A stretch of DNA of 64,000 nt from Magnetofaba australis IT-1. GTDB taxonomy: Bacteria > Pseudomonadota > Magnetococcia > Magnetococcales > Magnetococcaceae. The notes under the pieces are model-generated. The model was given only the letters and a program-made list of their open reading frames with translations. It made no database searches and was not told where the DNA came from. Positions 36,410 to 47,084 of the stretch are shown piece by piece (positions within the stretch are counted from its first letter, which is position 1; each line of letters starts with the position of its first letter). The stretch lies in the NCBI RefSeq assembly GCF_002109495.1, contig NZ_LVJN01000015.1, forward strand, positions 372,001 through 436,000. The letters run 5' to 3'. Both the position numbers and the translations under genes were made by a program.

Positions 36410-37528
36410 TTACTTGGTTGCTTGCGCCAACTCGTAGAGCAATCTGGCGGCTTCCTGCGCCGCCTCCGGTCTACCCAGACTCTGCGCCGCCTGCGCCGCT
36501 TCAGCCAATTTGGCTGGATTCTCCAAACAGGCGCGTAGAAATTTCTGCAGATATTCGGCGGTGAACCCCTCCTGCCGCTGCATCCAGCCGCCCCCCGCCT
36601 CGGTCAACGCCTCGGCGTTGGCCGCCTGATGGTCGTCGGCGGCGTAGGGGTAGGGGACCAGCAGCGCCGGTTTGCCGCACAGCGCCAACTCCGCCACGGT
36701 GGTGGCCCCGGCGCGGGCGATCACCAGATCCGCCTCGGCGTAGGCGCGCGCCATATCGTCGATGAACGGCAGACACTCCGCCGCAATCCCCGCCGCCGCA
36801 TAGCGCGCCTGAAGTTCGGCGGGCTCCATCCCGCGCACTTGCTGGCGAATCTGCAACGCCGCGCCCTCCTGGGCCAACGCGATGGCCGCAGCGGGGACCA
36901 CCTCGCTGAAGATCGCCGCGCCCTGACTGCCGCCGGTGATGAGCAGACGCAGCGGACGTTGGGCGCTGAACTGCTGCGGGTAGTCGCTGGGCGCGGCGGT
37001 CAATGCCGCGCGCACCGGATTGCCGGTGAGGGTTACGCGCTGGCCGTCGAAGGCGTAGTGGGCCTGGGCGAAGCTGATGAACACATGCTTGGCCAGCTTG
37101 GCCAGACGGCGATTAGTCAGACCCGGCCGGGCGTTCTGTTCGTGCAGGGCGCAGGGGATGCCCAGCAGCCACGCCGCCGCCATGGCTGGAGCCGAGGCGT
37201 AGCCGCCCACCCCCAACGCCACATCGGGCTTGAACTGCTTGAGGACCTTCCGCGCGCGCCACACGGCGGCGGGCAGGCCCAACAGGGTCTTGAGTTTGCG
37301 CGTAATACCGCCGCCTTTGAGCTGGCCCACATCGATCAATGCCAACGCGTAGCCCTGTTCGGGGATCACCCGCGCCTCGATGCCGCGCGAGGCGCCCATG
37401 AACAGGATCTGCTGCTTGTCGCCAAAGCCTGCCGCTTGCCATGCCTCGGCCACGGCGATGGCCGGGTAGAGGTGGCCGCCGGTGCCGCCGCCAGCGATGA
37501 GCAGCCGTTTGGAAGGCGTTTCAGCCAT
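36410..37528 (-). CDS. murG: Lipid II synthase MurG (GlcNAc transferase)
   Basis: 372 residues from the ATG at 37528; a TTG nine bases upstream is in frame. It moves GlcNAc from UDP-GlcNAc to lipid I at the inner face of the membrane. LLIAGGGTGGHLYPAIAVAEAW is the first glycine loop, GVGGYASAPAMAAAWLLGIP the membrane-facing part, LLITGGSQGAAIFSEVVP the third loop, and ARAGATTVAELALCGKPALLVPYP the UDP-binding site. Confidence 0.97.
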   Translation of the reverse strand: MAETPSKRLLIAGGGTGGHLYPAIAVAEAWQAAGFGDKQQILFMGASRGIEARVIPEQGYALALIDVGQLKGGGITRKLKTLLGLPAAVWRARKVLKQFKPDVALGVGGYASAPAMAAAWLLGIPCALHEQNARPGLTNRRLAKLAKHVFISFAQAHYAFDGQRVTLTGNPVRAALTAAPSDYPQQFSAQRPLRLLITGGSQGAAIFSEVVPAAAIALAQEGAALQIRQQVRGMEPAELQARYAAAGIAAECLPFIDDMARAYAEADLVIARAGATTVAELALCGKPALLVPYPYAADDHQAANAEALTEAGGGWMQRQEGFTAEYLQKFLRACLENPAKLAEAAQAAQSLGRPEAAQEAARLLYELAQATK

Positions 37529-37604
37529 GTCGCACAACTCGTTTGATAATAACGTTCAACAAAAGCTTAGCGCTGCTTAAGCAAGCACAAAACCCATTAA
37601 CCGA

Positions 37605-37703
37605 GGTCCAGGAGGGCGTCCCTCCTGGCGGGTTCAGGGCGGCGCCCTGGCGGGTTAAGGGCGGAGCCCTTATGGGGTCTGGGGCGAAGCCCCAGTCTCT
37701 TTC
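37605..37703. repeat. Intergenic hairpin array, copy 5
   Basis: Four perfect hairpins in a row: CCAGGAGGG/CCCTCCTGG (37608-37628), CAGGGC/GCCCTG (37635-37649), TAAGGGC/GCCCTTA (37656-37672) and CTGGGGC/GCCCCAG (37679-37695). The last 69 bases are identical to those in copy 6. It lies between ftsW and murG. Confidence 0.85.
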
Positions 37704-37741
37704 ATTTTCAAGCAGAACGTCTCAGTTCAATCAGACGTTCG

Positions 37742-38914
37742 TCAAGCGCGTCCAAACAGCGCCGAGAGGCGGAAGCCCCCTTTGCCGGTGGGTTCGCTGC
37801 TGATACTGGGATCGGAGGCGGCGCGGGAGAACGCCAGCAGCAGCCCCACCGCGCCCATGGAGACGATCAGCGATGAGCCGCCGTAGCTCACCAGCGGCAG
37901 GGTCAGACCTTTGGGCGGCAGCAATCCCATCACCACGCCCATGTTGGCCATGGTCTGCACGCCGATGAGCATGGAGATGCCGGTGGCGGCCAAGCTCACG
38001 AAGCGATCCTGACTGCGGCGCGCGATGGAGAAGCCGCGCCACACCAGAATGCTGAACAGCAGGATCATGAACAGCACCATGAACAGCCCCAGCTCTTCGC
38101 CGATCACCGCAAAGATGAAGTCGGTGTGGGATTCGGGCAGGTAGAACTGCTTCTGCCGCCCTTCGCCCAGCCCCATGCCGGTCAAACCGCCGTTGCCGAA
38201 CGCCAGCAGCGACTGCACCAACTGGAAGTCCGAACCCAGCGGGTCGTCCCAGGGGTCGAGGAAGGAGATCACCCGTTTGAAGCGATACGGGGCCATGATC
38301 ACGCCGATGGCCGCGGCGGGCACCGCCACCGCCAGCAGGCTGATGATCCACGCCACGCGCACCCCGGAGATGAAGATCATACCCAGCAGCACCGCGCCAG
38401 CGGTGACGGTGGCGCCGAAGTCCGGTTCGCTCATCAGCAGCGCGGCGGCGACGCCGAACACGCCGAGGATGGGGGCCAGACCGCCGCGCAGTTTGTGCAC
38501 CCGTTCGGGGTTGGCGGTGAGCAGGTGCGCCACGAACAGCGCCAGGGTCACTTTGAACAGCTCCGAGGGCTGCATGGTGAAGGCCCCCAGGTTGATCCAG
38601 CGCCGCGCGCCGCCGCCTTCGATGCCGATGCCGGGGATCAGCACCAGCATCAGCAGCAGCAGCGAGACCCAGAAGCCGAACTGGCCGATGGAGCGGATGG
38701 TGGAGACCGGCAGGCGGCTGACCCACAGCATGGTGAGCAGGCCGCCGCCAGCGAACACCAGATTGCGCAGGGCGAAGTAGGTGGGGTCGCCGAATTTGCG
38801 GATCGCCATGGGCGAGGAGGCCGAATAGACCATCACCAGACCGATGGCCACCAGGGTGATGGCCACCGCCATGAGCAGATAGTCGATGTGTGGACCTTTG
38901 ATGCGATCATTCAT
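37742..38914 (-). CDS. ftsW: Lipid II polymerase / division SEDS protein FtsW
   Basis: 390 residues from the ATG at 38914 with AAGGA upstream. About ten membrane helices. SEDS-family marks include VMVYSASSPMAIRKFGDPTYF, NLGAFTMQPSELFKVTLALF and LPESHTDFIFAVIGEELG near the C-terminal third, then LPLVSYGGSSLI. It makes septal glycan strands with FtsI. Confidence 0.97.
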   Translation of the reverse strand: MNDRIKGPHIDYLLMAVAITLVAIGLVMVYSASSPMAIRKFGDPTYFALRNLVFAGGGLLTMLWVSRLPVSTIRSIGQFGFWVSLLLLMLVLIPGIGIEGGGARRWINLGAFTMQPSELFKVTLALFVAHLLTANPERVHKLRGGLAPILGVFGVAAALLMSEPDFGATVTAGAVLLGMIFISGVRVAWIISLLAVAVPAAAIGVIMAPYRFKRVISFLDPWDDPLGSDFQLVQSLLAFGNGGLTGMGLGEGRQKQFYLPESHTDFIFAVIGEELGLFMVLFMILLFSILVWRGFSIARRSQDRFVSLAATGISMLIGVQTMANMGVVMGLLPPKGLTLPLVSYGGSSLIVSMGAVGLLLAFSRAASDPSISSEPTGKGGFRLSALFGRA

Positions 38915-39024
38915 GGCCGAATCCTTGGTAACGCCCGTCTGTTTCCGCACGATATTTCATCGCACGGCGCCAGAGATGAACAAACACAAACCCCATAGTC
39001 CGCACACAGCCAACTCACGGGGGT

Positions 39025-39142
39025 CCAGGGGAATTATTCCCCTGGTGCGTGCAGGGCAAAGCCCTGCCGGGTCCAGGGCGGCGCCCTGGCGGGTTAAGGG
39101 CGGAGCCCTTATGGGGTCTGGGGCGAAGCCCCAGTCTCTTTC
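39025..39142. repeat. Intergenic hairpin array, copy 6
   Basis: Five perfect hairpins: CCAGGGGAA/TTCCCCTGG (39025-39045), CAGGGC/GCCCTG (39052-39066), CCAGGGC/GCCCTGG (39073-39089), TAAGGGC/GCCCTTA (39095-39111) and CTGGGGC/GCCCCAG (39118-39134). Bases 39074-39142 equal 37635-37703. It lies between murD and ftsW. Confidence 0.85.
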
Positions 39143-39157
39143 CTCTTCCCAAAGGCT

Positions 39158-40594
39158 TCAGGAAGCCATTTCCATGGGAGCCAGTCCCTGCACGGCGTCG
39201 CGAAACGCCTCGCCGCGATGTTCGAAATTGTTGAACATGTCGAACGAGGCGCAGCCGGGCGAGAGCAGCACGGTTCCGCCGCGGGGTAGCGCCGCGCGGC
39301 CCTGTTCGATGGCCGCTTGCAGCGACTCGGCCCGCGCGATGGGCGCGGCCCCGTCCAGTTGTTCGGCGATCTGATCGCTGGCCTTGCCGATGGCGATCAC
39401 CTGCGTCACCCGTCCGGGCAACAGTTCGCGCAAAGGGGTGAAGTCGCCGCCCTTGGCCACGCCGCCGGCAATCAGAACCACGTTGCGCTCGAACGCCTGC
39501 AACGCTTCGATCACCGCCGCCACATTGGTGCCTTTGGAGTCGTTGTAGAAGTCTACGCCATCCACATTGCGCACCCACTCCAGCCGGTGGGGCAGGCCGG
39601 CGAACATTTCAAGTGCGCTGCCGATGGTCGGGTAGTCGACTCCGACACTCAGCGCCATAGCTGCGGCGGCTGCGGCGTTGGCGAGATTGTGGGGCCCTTT
39701 GATTTTTAAGTGCGATAAATCAAAGAATTTTTTCGGCTTATCCGGAATGCGATGATCCACCATGTGGTGATCCATCGGGTAAATCCCGCCGGGAATGGCC
39801 TGCCGCGCGCTAAATGGAATGACTGTCGCTGGTCCCTGTTTGAGTTGCTCCCACACGGGTGCGCAGGCCGGGTCATCGGCATTGATTACTGCGACATCGC
39901 CAGCCTGTTGTGCAGCAAAAATATTGGCCTTGGCGGCGCGATAGGCGTCGAAGTCCGCATAACGGTCCATGTGGTCCGGGGCGACGTTGAGCAGACACCC
40001 GATCTGGGCGCGGAATCCCGGCAGACTCTCCAGTTGGTAGGAGGAGAGCTCCAGTACATAGTGTGTATTCAATTCATGCCAGAGGGTTAGCGCCGCCTGT
40101 CCCAGATTGCCGCCGGTCTCCACCTCCAGGCCATACTGTTCCAGCATCAGTCCCAGCAGGGTGGTGACGGTGGATTTGCCATTGGTGCCGGTGATGCCGA
40201 GGAAGGTCGGCGGACCACTTGCCGCATGGGCGTTGGCGTGCTGTTGCAATAGCCACACGTCATTGATCACCGCGACGCCCGCAGCAATGGCGGCGGCGAT
40301 GGCCGGGTGCGCCCGCGGCACGCCCGGAGACAGCACAATCTGCGCGCACGCTTTCAGCACAGCGGCGTCCAGCGGCTCGAATTTGACGCTGACGCCGGGA
40401 ATCTGAATCAGCGCGGTGGCGGCGTCGGGGTTGTCGCGTTCGTCCCACGCCAGCACATTCTCGCCCAGCTCGGCCAGGAAGCGCGCCGCCGCTTGCCCCG
40501 AACGCCCCAGACCGATGACGGCCACAGGCGGGCTCTTCTTGCGCGGCGGCAGGGGAACCCCCATGCCGCCCGCAGCGTGTTTGGCCGCGCACAT
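39158..40594 (-). CDS. murD: UDP-N-acetylmuramoylalanine-D-glutamate ligase
   Basis: 478 residues from the ATG at 40594, two bases after the mraY stop, with GAAGG upstream. It adds D-Glu to UDP-MurNAc-L-Ala. PVAVIGLGRSGQAAARFLAE is the UDP-binding start, GITGTNGKSTVTTLLGLML the ATP loop, HRLEWVRNVDGVDFYNDSKGTN the domain 3 start, and LLSPGCASFDMFNNFEHRGEAF the end block. Confidence 0.97.
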   Translation of the reverse strand: MCAAKHAAGGMGVPLPPRKKSPPVAVIGLGRSGQAAARFLAELGENVLAWDERDNPDAATALIQIPGVSVKFEPLDAAVLKACAQIVLSPGVPRAHPAIAAAIAAGVAVINDVWLLQQHANAHAASGPPTFLGITGTNGKSTVTTLLGLMLEQYGLEVETGGNLGQAALTLWHELNTHYVLELSSYQLESLPGFRAQIGCLLNVAPDHMDRYADFDAYRAAKANIFAAQQAGDVAVINADDPACAPVWEQLKQGPATVIPFSARQAIPGGIYPMDHHMVDHRIPDKPKKFFDLSHLKIKGPHNLANAAAAAAMALSVGVDYPTIGSALEMFAGLPHRLEWVRNVDGVDFYNDSKGTNVAAVIEALQAFERNVVLIAGGVAKGGDFTPLRELLPGRVTQVIAIGKASDQIAEQLDGAAPIARAESLQAAIEQGRAALPRGGTVLLSPGCASFDMFNNFEHRGEAFRDAVQGLAPMEMAS

Positions 40595-40596
40595 CT

Positions 40597-41676
<1,080 letters not shown>

Positions 41677-41756
41677 GCGCGGCGTCTCTTTATGGTATGT
41701 GACGATCTCTAATTTATCGTTATGAACGCAGGTTTGGCCGGTTACTACTTTGAAAA

Positions 41757-41987
41757 TGAAAGATATTGAGGGCTGCGCCCTCAAACTCCCCTTGGGTCAA
41801 AAGCCAAACCGTGATTCGGGCCATCCATGGCCCTCACCCTTCGGGCTCGCTTACGCGAGTCCGATTCGGCAATCCTGCCGAATCGTGGGGCGCCGCCCCA
41901 TGATTGTTCTTACGGCTCCGCCTAGGGCCGCTGGGGCGCGGCCCTCAGACCCCGGAAAATCGCGCCAATAAATGTCGCGATTTTCCC
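41757..41987 (-). repeat. Intergenic hairpin repeat, copy 7
   Basis: Reads on the minus strand between murF and mraY and fills most of the 354-base gap 41677-42030. Parts: a GGAAAATCGCG/CGCGATTTTCC stem (41954-41986) with the same loop core as in copy 4; GGGGC hairpins; a 72-bp GATTCGG-CCGAATC module (41813-41884), nearly identical to that of copy 2; a GAGGGC/GCCCTC hairpin; and AATATCTTTC. Confidence 0.85.
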
Positions 41988-42030
41988 CCTTTACGTTCGT
42001 GCTGACACGTATCTTTGTCCTGATGGCGAG

Positions 42031-43467
42031 CTATTTCCCCGTTAAGTCTTCCACCAAACGCTCCAGCTTCATGCCCCGTGAGCCCTTGATCAGCACCGCA
42101 TCATCGGGGCGCAAACGCGGCCCGATGCGTCCCAGCCAATCCGCCGGGTCCGGTTCATACTCGGCGCGCACCCCTTCGGCGTGCTGCAACAGATCCCACA
42201 ACGCCGCCATCTCGGTCCCGGTCAAAAACACCCGGTCGATGCCCGCATCGCCAATCTGTTTGATGATCTCCCGATGCAGCTTGTCGGAGGCAGCGCCCAA
42301 CTCCAGCATGTCGCCCAGAATCGCCACCCGATGGTGGGGCCGCCCCAACCAGGAGAGGTTGGCCAGCGCCGCCGCCATGGAGCCGGGGTTGGCGTTGTAG
42401 GTTTCGTCGATGATGCGCGCGCCATTCTTGGCCTGGGTCACGCGACCGCGACCGGCGCCGGTCTGGAACGACTCCAAACCCTGGCGAATGGTCCCTTCGC
42501 TGACACCCATCATGATTGTGGCCAGGGCGCTGGCGGCGGCGTTGCTCGCCATGTGCTCGCCCACCGCCTGCAAGCGCACCGGCATGGCCGCGCGGGAGTG
42601 GCGCGACGACAGGCTCAAACGCATGCCCTGACCCGTGCCCTCCAATCCGGCGTAGTAGAACCCGGCCTCGCCCTTCTGCTTGCCGAAGCTCTCCACCCGG
42701 CAGCCTTCGGGAACTTGTGCGCGTAGCGCCGCAAAACGGGGATCGTCCGCCGGCAGCACCGCCAGTCCGCCGGGTTTGAGCCCGGCGATCAACTCGCCCT
42801 TGGCGGCGGCGATGGCGTCCAGCGCGGTTTCCGGATCCACCGTTCCATTCTGATCGAAGCCCGCCAGATGGGCGGGCAGAATATTGGTGACGATGCCGAT
42901 ATCCGGCTCGGCGATGCGCGCCAATTCGGCGATCTCGCCTGGGCCGCTCATGCCCATCTCCAGCGCCAGCGCATGGGTCTTGGCGGGCATATTGAGCAGG
43001 GTCAGCGGTAGGCCGATGTGGTTGTTGTAGTTACCCGCCGTGGCGTGGGTGGGGCGATCCTTGCGCAGCACCGCCGCCAGCATCTCCTTGACGGTGGTTT
43101 TGCCCGACGAGCCGGTCACCGCAACCACGCTGGGATTGACCGCCCGTCGCCACGCCTGCGCCGCATCGGCCAGGGCGGTGACCACGTCCTCCACCAGCAG
43201 CGCCGGAATCGGCAGCGGCGCGGCGGGCTGTTGGCTGATCAGCGCGCAGGCCGCGCCGTTGTCGGCGGCGGCGGCGATGTAGTCATGTCCATCCACCCGC
43301 TCGCCGGGCAGCGCGACGTAGAGCATGCCGGATTGAATCTGACGGCTATCCTGGCTGGCGCCGCTGATGGCGGGGTTCTGTTCGCCATTTTGTCCGGCGA
43401 TCAGGCGCGCCTCGGGCAGCGCCTGTTGCATAAAGGCCAGATCCAGACGGGGGGTTGCGTCACTCAT
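42031..43467 (-). CDS. murF: UDP-MurNAc-tripeptide-D-alanyl-D-alanine ligase
   Basis: 478 residues. It adds D-Ala-D-Ala to finish the UDP-linked pentapeptide. VAVTGSSGKTTVKEMLAAVL is the ATP loop. NYNNHIGLPLTLLNMPAKTHALALEMGMSGPGEI follows in family order, and RIIDETYNANPGSMAAAL marks domain 3. The start overlaps the murE stop by four bases (ATGA). Confidence 0.97.
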   Translation of the reverse strand: MSDATPRLDLAFMQQALPEARLIAGQNGEQNPAISGASQDSRQIQSGMLYVALPGERVDGHDYIAAAADNGAACALISQQPAAPLPIPALLVEDVVTALADAAQAWRRAVNPSVVAVTGSSGKTTVKEMLAAVLRKDRPTHATAGNYNNHIGLPLTLLNMPAKTHALALEMGMSGPGEIAELARIAEPDIGIVTNILPAHLAGFDQNGTVDPETALDAIAAAKGELIAGLKPGGLAVLPADDPRFAALRAQVPEGCRVESFGKQKGEAGFYYAGLEGTGQGMRLSLSSRHSRAAMPVRLQAVGEHMASNAAASALATIMMGVSEGTIRQGLESFQTGAGRGRVTQAKNGARIIDETYNANPGSMAAALANLSWLGRPHHRVAILGDMLELGAASDKLHREIIKQIGDAGIDRVFLTGTEMAALWDLLQHAEGVRAEYEPDPADWLGRIGPRLRPDDAVLIKGSRGMKLERLVEDLTGK

Positions 43468-45002
43468 GCGCGCATCTCCTGAGTAAGCGCCTCACGCCAC
43501 GGCGCCAGTGCGGCGCGCGCATGGGCGACATCATCAAACGGTTGCGGACCAGCGGCGCCGGTCTGGGTGGTCTCATGGCCCTTGCCTGCAATCACCACCA
43601 CGTCGCCGGGCTCGGCCTGGGCGATGAGGGCGGCGATAGCGGCGGCGCGATCGCCGATCTCGTCAATTTTGGCGTCGCCGCCCGCCTCTGAACAGCCGCG
43701 CAGAACCTCCTGGCGAATGGCGGCGGGATCTTCGTTGCGCGGGTTGTCATCGGTGATGATGACGGCGTCGGCCAGCCGCGCGGCGATGGCGCCCATGGGC
43801 GCGCGTTTGCCCGCATCGCGATCGCCGCCGCAGCCGAACGCCACCCGCAGGCGCTTCTGCGTCAACGGCCGCAGGGTCTCCAGCGCGCGCTGCAGGGCGT
43901 CGGGGGTGTGGGCGAAGTCCACAATCACCGTAAACGGCTGCCCTGCGTCGATGCGCTGCATGCGCCCCGGCGCGCCTTTGGCGGCGGCCAGACCCCGCGC
44001 GATGGCCTCCAGACCGATGCCCAGCGGCAGCGCCATGGCCGCCGCGCACAGGGCGTTGTCCAGATTGAAGCGGCCCGGCAGCGGCAGCGTGGCCTCCACG
44101 GTGGCGTCGCTGAAGGCGTCCTGCAGGGTAAAGCGGCAGCCGTTGGCGTCGAACTGCGGGTTCAGCGCCGCCAGTCGCGGCAGAATCCGCGCTCCGGCCT
44201 GCGCCGCGCCATCCACCGCATAACCCAGCAGAATCGGCCCGCCCGCCAGTTCGGCGGCCAAGCGGCGCCCGCTGGCATCGCCCAGATTCAGGCACGCGGT
44301 CTGCGGATGCAGACCGCTGAACAGACGCTTCTTGGCCAGATAGTAGCTCTCCATGTCGCCATGGTAGTCCAGATGGTCGCGGCTGAGGTTGGTAAAGCCT
44401 GCGCTGACCGGTTGCAGTCCGTCCAGACGGCGCTGATCCAGCGCATGGGAGCTGGCCTCCAGCGCCACGGCGTCGCAGCCGGCGTCGAGCATATCCTTCA
44501 AAGTGGCCTGCAGCGTCACCGGATCGGGGGTGGTGAGCCCCGGCTTGCCCTGCATGCCCGGATAGCGGGTTCCGGTGGTGCCGATCACGCCGACGCTCAG
44601 GCGCGCATGGCTGAGAATGGAATCCAGCAGCGCGCACACCGTGGTTTTGCCGTTGGAGCCGGTCACCATCAGCAGCCGCAGGCGCTCGCCCGGATGGCCA
44701 TAGAACGCCGCCGCCAGCAGCGCCAGGGCGCGGCGCGGTTGCGGATGAATCCACTGGCTCACCCCGTCCGGCGTCTCCACGGGCTGGCTTGCGTCATGCA
44801 GAATGATCCGCGCGCCCGACGCGATGGCTTGAGGAACGAACTGGCGGCCATCGATTTGCGTACCGCCAATGGCGGCGAACAGCGCGCCAGAGCTGACTTG
44901 GCGCGAATCCGCCGTCACCCCGGTGATCAGCAGATCGGCGGGCGCATCGGCGACCAGCCCCGCGATGGGGCGCGCCAGCAGCGTATCGACGCGCACGCTC
45001 AT
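43464..45002 (-). CDS. murE: UDP-MurNAc-L-alanyl-D-glutamate-2,6-diaminopimelate ligase
   Basis: 512 residues. It adds the third stem residue. GSNGKTTVCALLDSIL is the ATP loop. The carbamoylated-lysine region (YLAKKRLF) and VIVDFAHTPDALQRALETLRPLT follow. DNPRNEDP is the motif that selects meso-diaminopimelate rather than lysine, which fits a Gram-negative wall. Six bases after ftsI. Confidence 0.97.
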   Translation of the reverse strand: MSVRVDTLLARPIAGLVADAPADLLITGVTADSRQVSSGALFAAIGGTQIDGRQFVPQAIASGARIILHDASQPVETPDGVSQWIHPQPRRALALLAAAFYGHPGERLRLLMVTGSNGKTTVCALLDSILSHARLSVGVIGTTGTRYPGMQGKPGLTTPDPVTLQATLKDMLDAGCDAVALEASSHALDQRRLDGLQPVSAGFTNLSRDHLDYHGDMESYYLAKKRLFSGLHPQTACLNLGDASGRRLAAELAGGPILLGYAVDGAAQAGARILPRLAALNPQFDANGCRFTLQDAFSDATVEATLPLPGRFNLDNALCAAAMALPLGIGLEAIARGLAAAKGAPGRMQRIDAGQPFTVIVDFAHTPDALQRALETLRPLTQKRLRVAFGCGGDRDAGKRAPMGAIAARLADAVIITDDNPRNEDPAAIRQEVLRGCSEAGGDAKIDEIGDRAAAIAALIAQAEPGDVVVIAGKGHETTQTGAAGPQPFDDVAHARAALAPWREALTQEMRA

Positions 45003-45008
45003 CTCCGC

Positions 45009-47084
45009 CTACCGCAACTTGACGACGGTGGCGCCGTCGTTGAGCTCTTCGATGGCGTAGACCCGGCCCGAACCTTCTACGCGCGGCATGATCCCTTTGG
45101 CTTCCAACGCCTCCAGCGCCTGCGCCAGGCTGGCGTCGGTGAGCGCGCCAGCGTCGTTGTCTGCAGGGGCGTCGTCGCCCTTCTTTTCCTCTTCGATATC
45201 GCGACTGGGATTGAACACGTAGCCGGAGATGGCCGGCAGCGGCGGCAGTTTTTTCGGCTGCTCCGGCAGCACCGCCAGCAGCGGCAGGATCTCCTGGGCG
45301 ATCTCCTTGAACACTGGCGCGGCCACCTGACCGCCGTAGTAGGTGCGGCCCTGGGGTTCGTCGATGCTGGTGTAGATCACCAGACGCGGTTCGTCGGCGG
45401 GCACAAAGCCCAGGAAGCTGGAGAAGAAGCGCCCCTGTTTGTAGCCGCCGTTGTGGGCTTTACGCGCGGTGCCGGTCTTGCCCGCCACCACATAGCCCTC
45501 CACATCGGCCTTGGCGGCGGTGCCGCCGGGGGCAACCACCCCTTGCAGAATCTTGCGCATGGCCCGTGAGGTTTCCGCCTTGAGCACCTGTTGCGGCTCT
45601 TCGGTCACCTGCGGCGCCAGCTTGCCGTCGATGAGGCGACGCAGCACCAGTTTGGGGGTGAACAGCAAACCGCCGTTGACCACCGCCGAGGCCGCCGTGG
45701 CCAGTTGCAACGGGGTGACGGTGATGCCGTAGCCGTAGGAGCGGCTGGCCTGACCCACCTGCTGGTAGTGTTCGATGTTGGGGATCTTGCCCGAGGCTTC
45801 GTAGGGCAGGGGGATGCCGGTGGGGGAGCCGAAGCCGAATTTATACAGATACTGCTCCTGGGAGACCCCCTTCTTGAGCATCTCCAGACCGATTTTGGCG
45901 GCGCCGATGTTGGAGCTTTTGTGCAGCACCTGCGCCACGCTGAGAATCTTATGCGAGCGGAAGTCGCGAATGGTGCGGTCGGCCAGGCGGAAGCGGCCAT
46001 TTTCGGTGTTGATCAGGGTGGTGGGGGTGACCACGCCCTGGTCCAGCGCCGCCGAGATGGTGAACACCTTGAAGGTGGAGCCCGGCTCATAGGCGTCGGT
46101 CACCGCGCGGTTACGGCGGTGGTGCGGCTCGGAGCTGGCCAGATTGTTGGGGTTGAAGCTGGGCTGATTGACCAGCGCCAACACCTGCCCGTTGCGCGGA
46201 TCCATCACCACCACGCTGCCCGCTTTGGCTTTAAAGCGGTCCACCGCTTTGAGCAGGGCGCGATAGGCGATGTACTGCACGGTGGCGTCGATGGAGAGCA
46301 CCAGATCGCCGCCGGGTTGAGCCGGTTCGATGGTGCGTCCGCCGGGCATGATGCGGCCCAGACGGTCGCGCACGATCAAGCGCGAGCCGGGCTGGCCGCG
46401 CAGATGCTTTTCAAACGCGCTCTCCACCCCCTCCTTGCCGACGCCGTCGCGGTTGACGAAGCCGAGGATGTGGGCGGTGACTTCACCCATGGGATAGACC
46501 CGTTTGCTGGCGGGCAGGAAGTAGACCGAGGGGATGTTCAGCCCGTCGATGCGGCGCGCCACGCTGGGCGGCACTTCGCGCTGAATCACCGGATACGCGC
46601 CCTTCTTGCCCTCATACTTGCGCAGGCGTTCGTCGAGGATGCGCCAATTGACATTCAGGTGCGGCGCCAGCTGTTTGGCCAGCACAGCGATGTTCTCCAC
46701 CCGATCCATCTCCACCGAGAGGGTCTTTACCGGCAGACTGATGGCCAGGGTGGCGCCGTTGCGGTCCTCGATCAGGCCGCGTTCGGCGGGCACGGCGATC
46801 TTGCGCTGATGCTGACCCTTGGCGCGGCCGCCCAGCATCTCCCCTTGCAGCACGAACAGATCCAGCGCGCGCACGGTGAGAATCAGGAACGACAGGCCGA
46901 ACAGCCCGATCACCAGGTCCAGCCGGTTGCGCGGCAGGAACTCCCGCGCGCCGTAGACCGGGGCAGTGGACGAGCCGCCGCGTCCGCCGAAACGGCGTTT
47001 GCCGCGCGAGGCGCCGGTGGGGCGATGTTGGCCGATGCGGTTGGCCAGTTTGGTCAAAAGAGGGGTTCGTCTGCGCGCGTTCAT
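45009..47084 (-). CDS. ftsI: Septal peptidoglycan transpeptidase FtsI (PBP3) with C-terminal PASTA-like domain
   Basis: 691 residues from the ATG at 47084, which overlaps the ftsL stop (ATGA). One N-terminal membrane helix (about 49-66) and a dimerisation domain precede the transpeptidase domain. Its active-site motifs are YEPGSTFKVF (SxxK, serine nucleophile), SSNIG (SxN) and VAGKTGTARKA (KTG). The last 50-60 residues, ending AIEELNDGATVVKLR, look like a PASTA domain, joined by an acidic linker (EEEKKGDDAPADNDAG). PASTA on FtsI is common in Gram-positives and less so in proteobacteria. Confidence 0.95.
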   Translation of the reverse strand: MNARRRTPLLTKLANRIGQHRPTGASRGKRRFGGRGGSSTAPVYGAREFLPRNRLDLVIGLFGLSFLILTVRALDLFVLQGEMLGGRAKGQHQRKIAVPAERGLIEDRNGATLAISLPVKTLSVEMDRVENIAVLAKQLAPHLNVNWRILDERLRKYEGKKGAYPVIQREVPPSVARRIDGLNIPSVYFLPASKRVYPMGEVTAHILGFVNRDGVGKEGVESAFEKHLRGQPGSRLIVRDRLGRIMPGGRTIEPAQPGGDLVLSIDATVQYIAYRALLKAVDRFKAKAGSVVVMDPRNGQVLALVNQPSFNPNNLASSEPHHRRNRAVTDAYEPGSTFKVFTISAALDQGVVTPTTLINTENGRFRLADRTIRDFRSHKILSVAQVLHKSSNIGAAKIGLEMLKKGVSQEQYLYKFGFGSPTGIPLPYEASGKIPNIEHYQQVGQASRSYGYGITVTPLQLATAASAVVNGGLLFTPKLVLRRLIDGKLAPQVTEEPQQVLKAETSRAMRKILQGVVAPGGTAAKADVEGYVVAGKTGTARKAHNGGYKQGRFFSSFLGFVPADEPRLVIYTSIDEPQGRTYYGGQVAAPVFKEIAQEILPLLAVLPEQPKKLPPLPAISGYVFNPSRDIEEEKKGDDAPADNDAGALTDASLAQALEALEAKGIMPRVEGSGRVYAIEELNDGATVVKLR

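Noticed and set aside
37605-39142. CRISPR array
   Set aside because: The units are self-paired hairpins of differing sequence without even spacing, unique spacers or cas genes.
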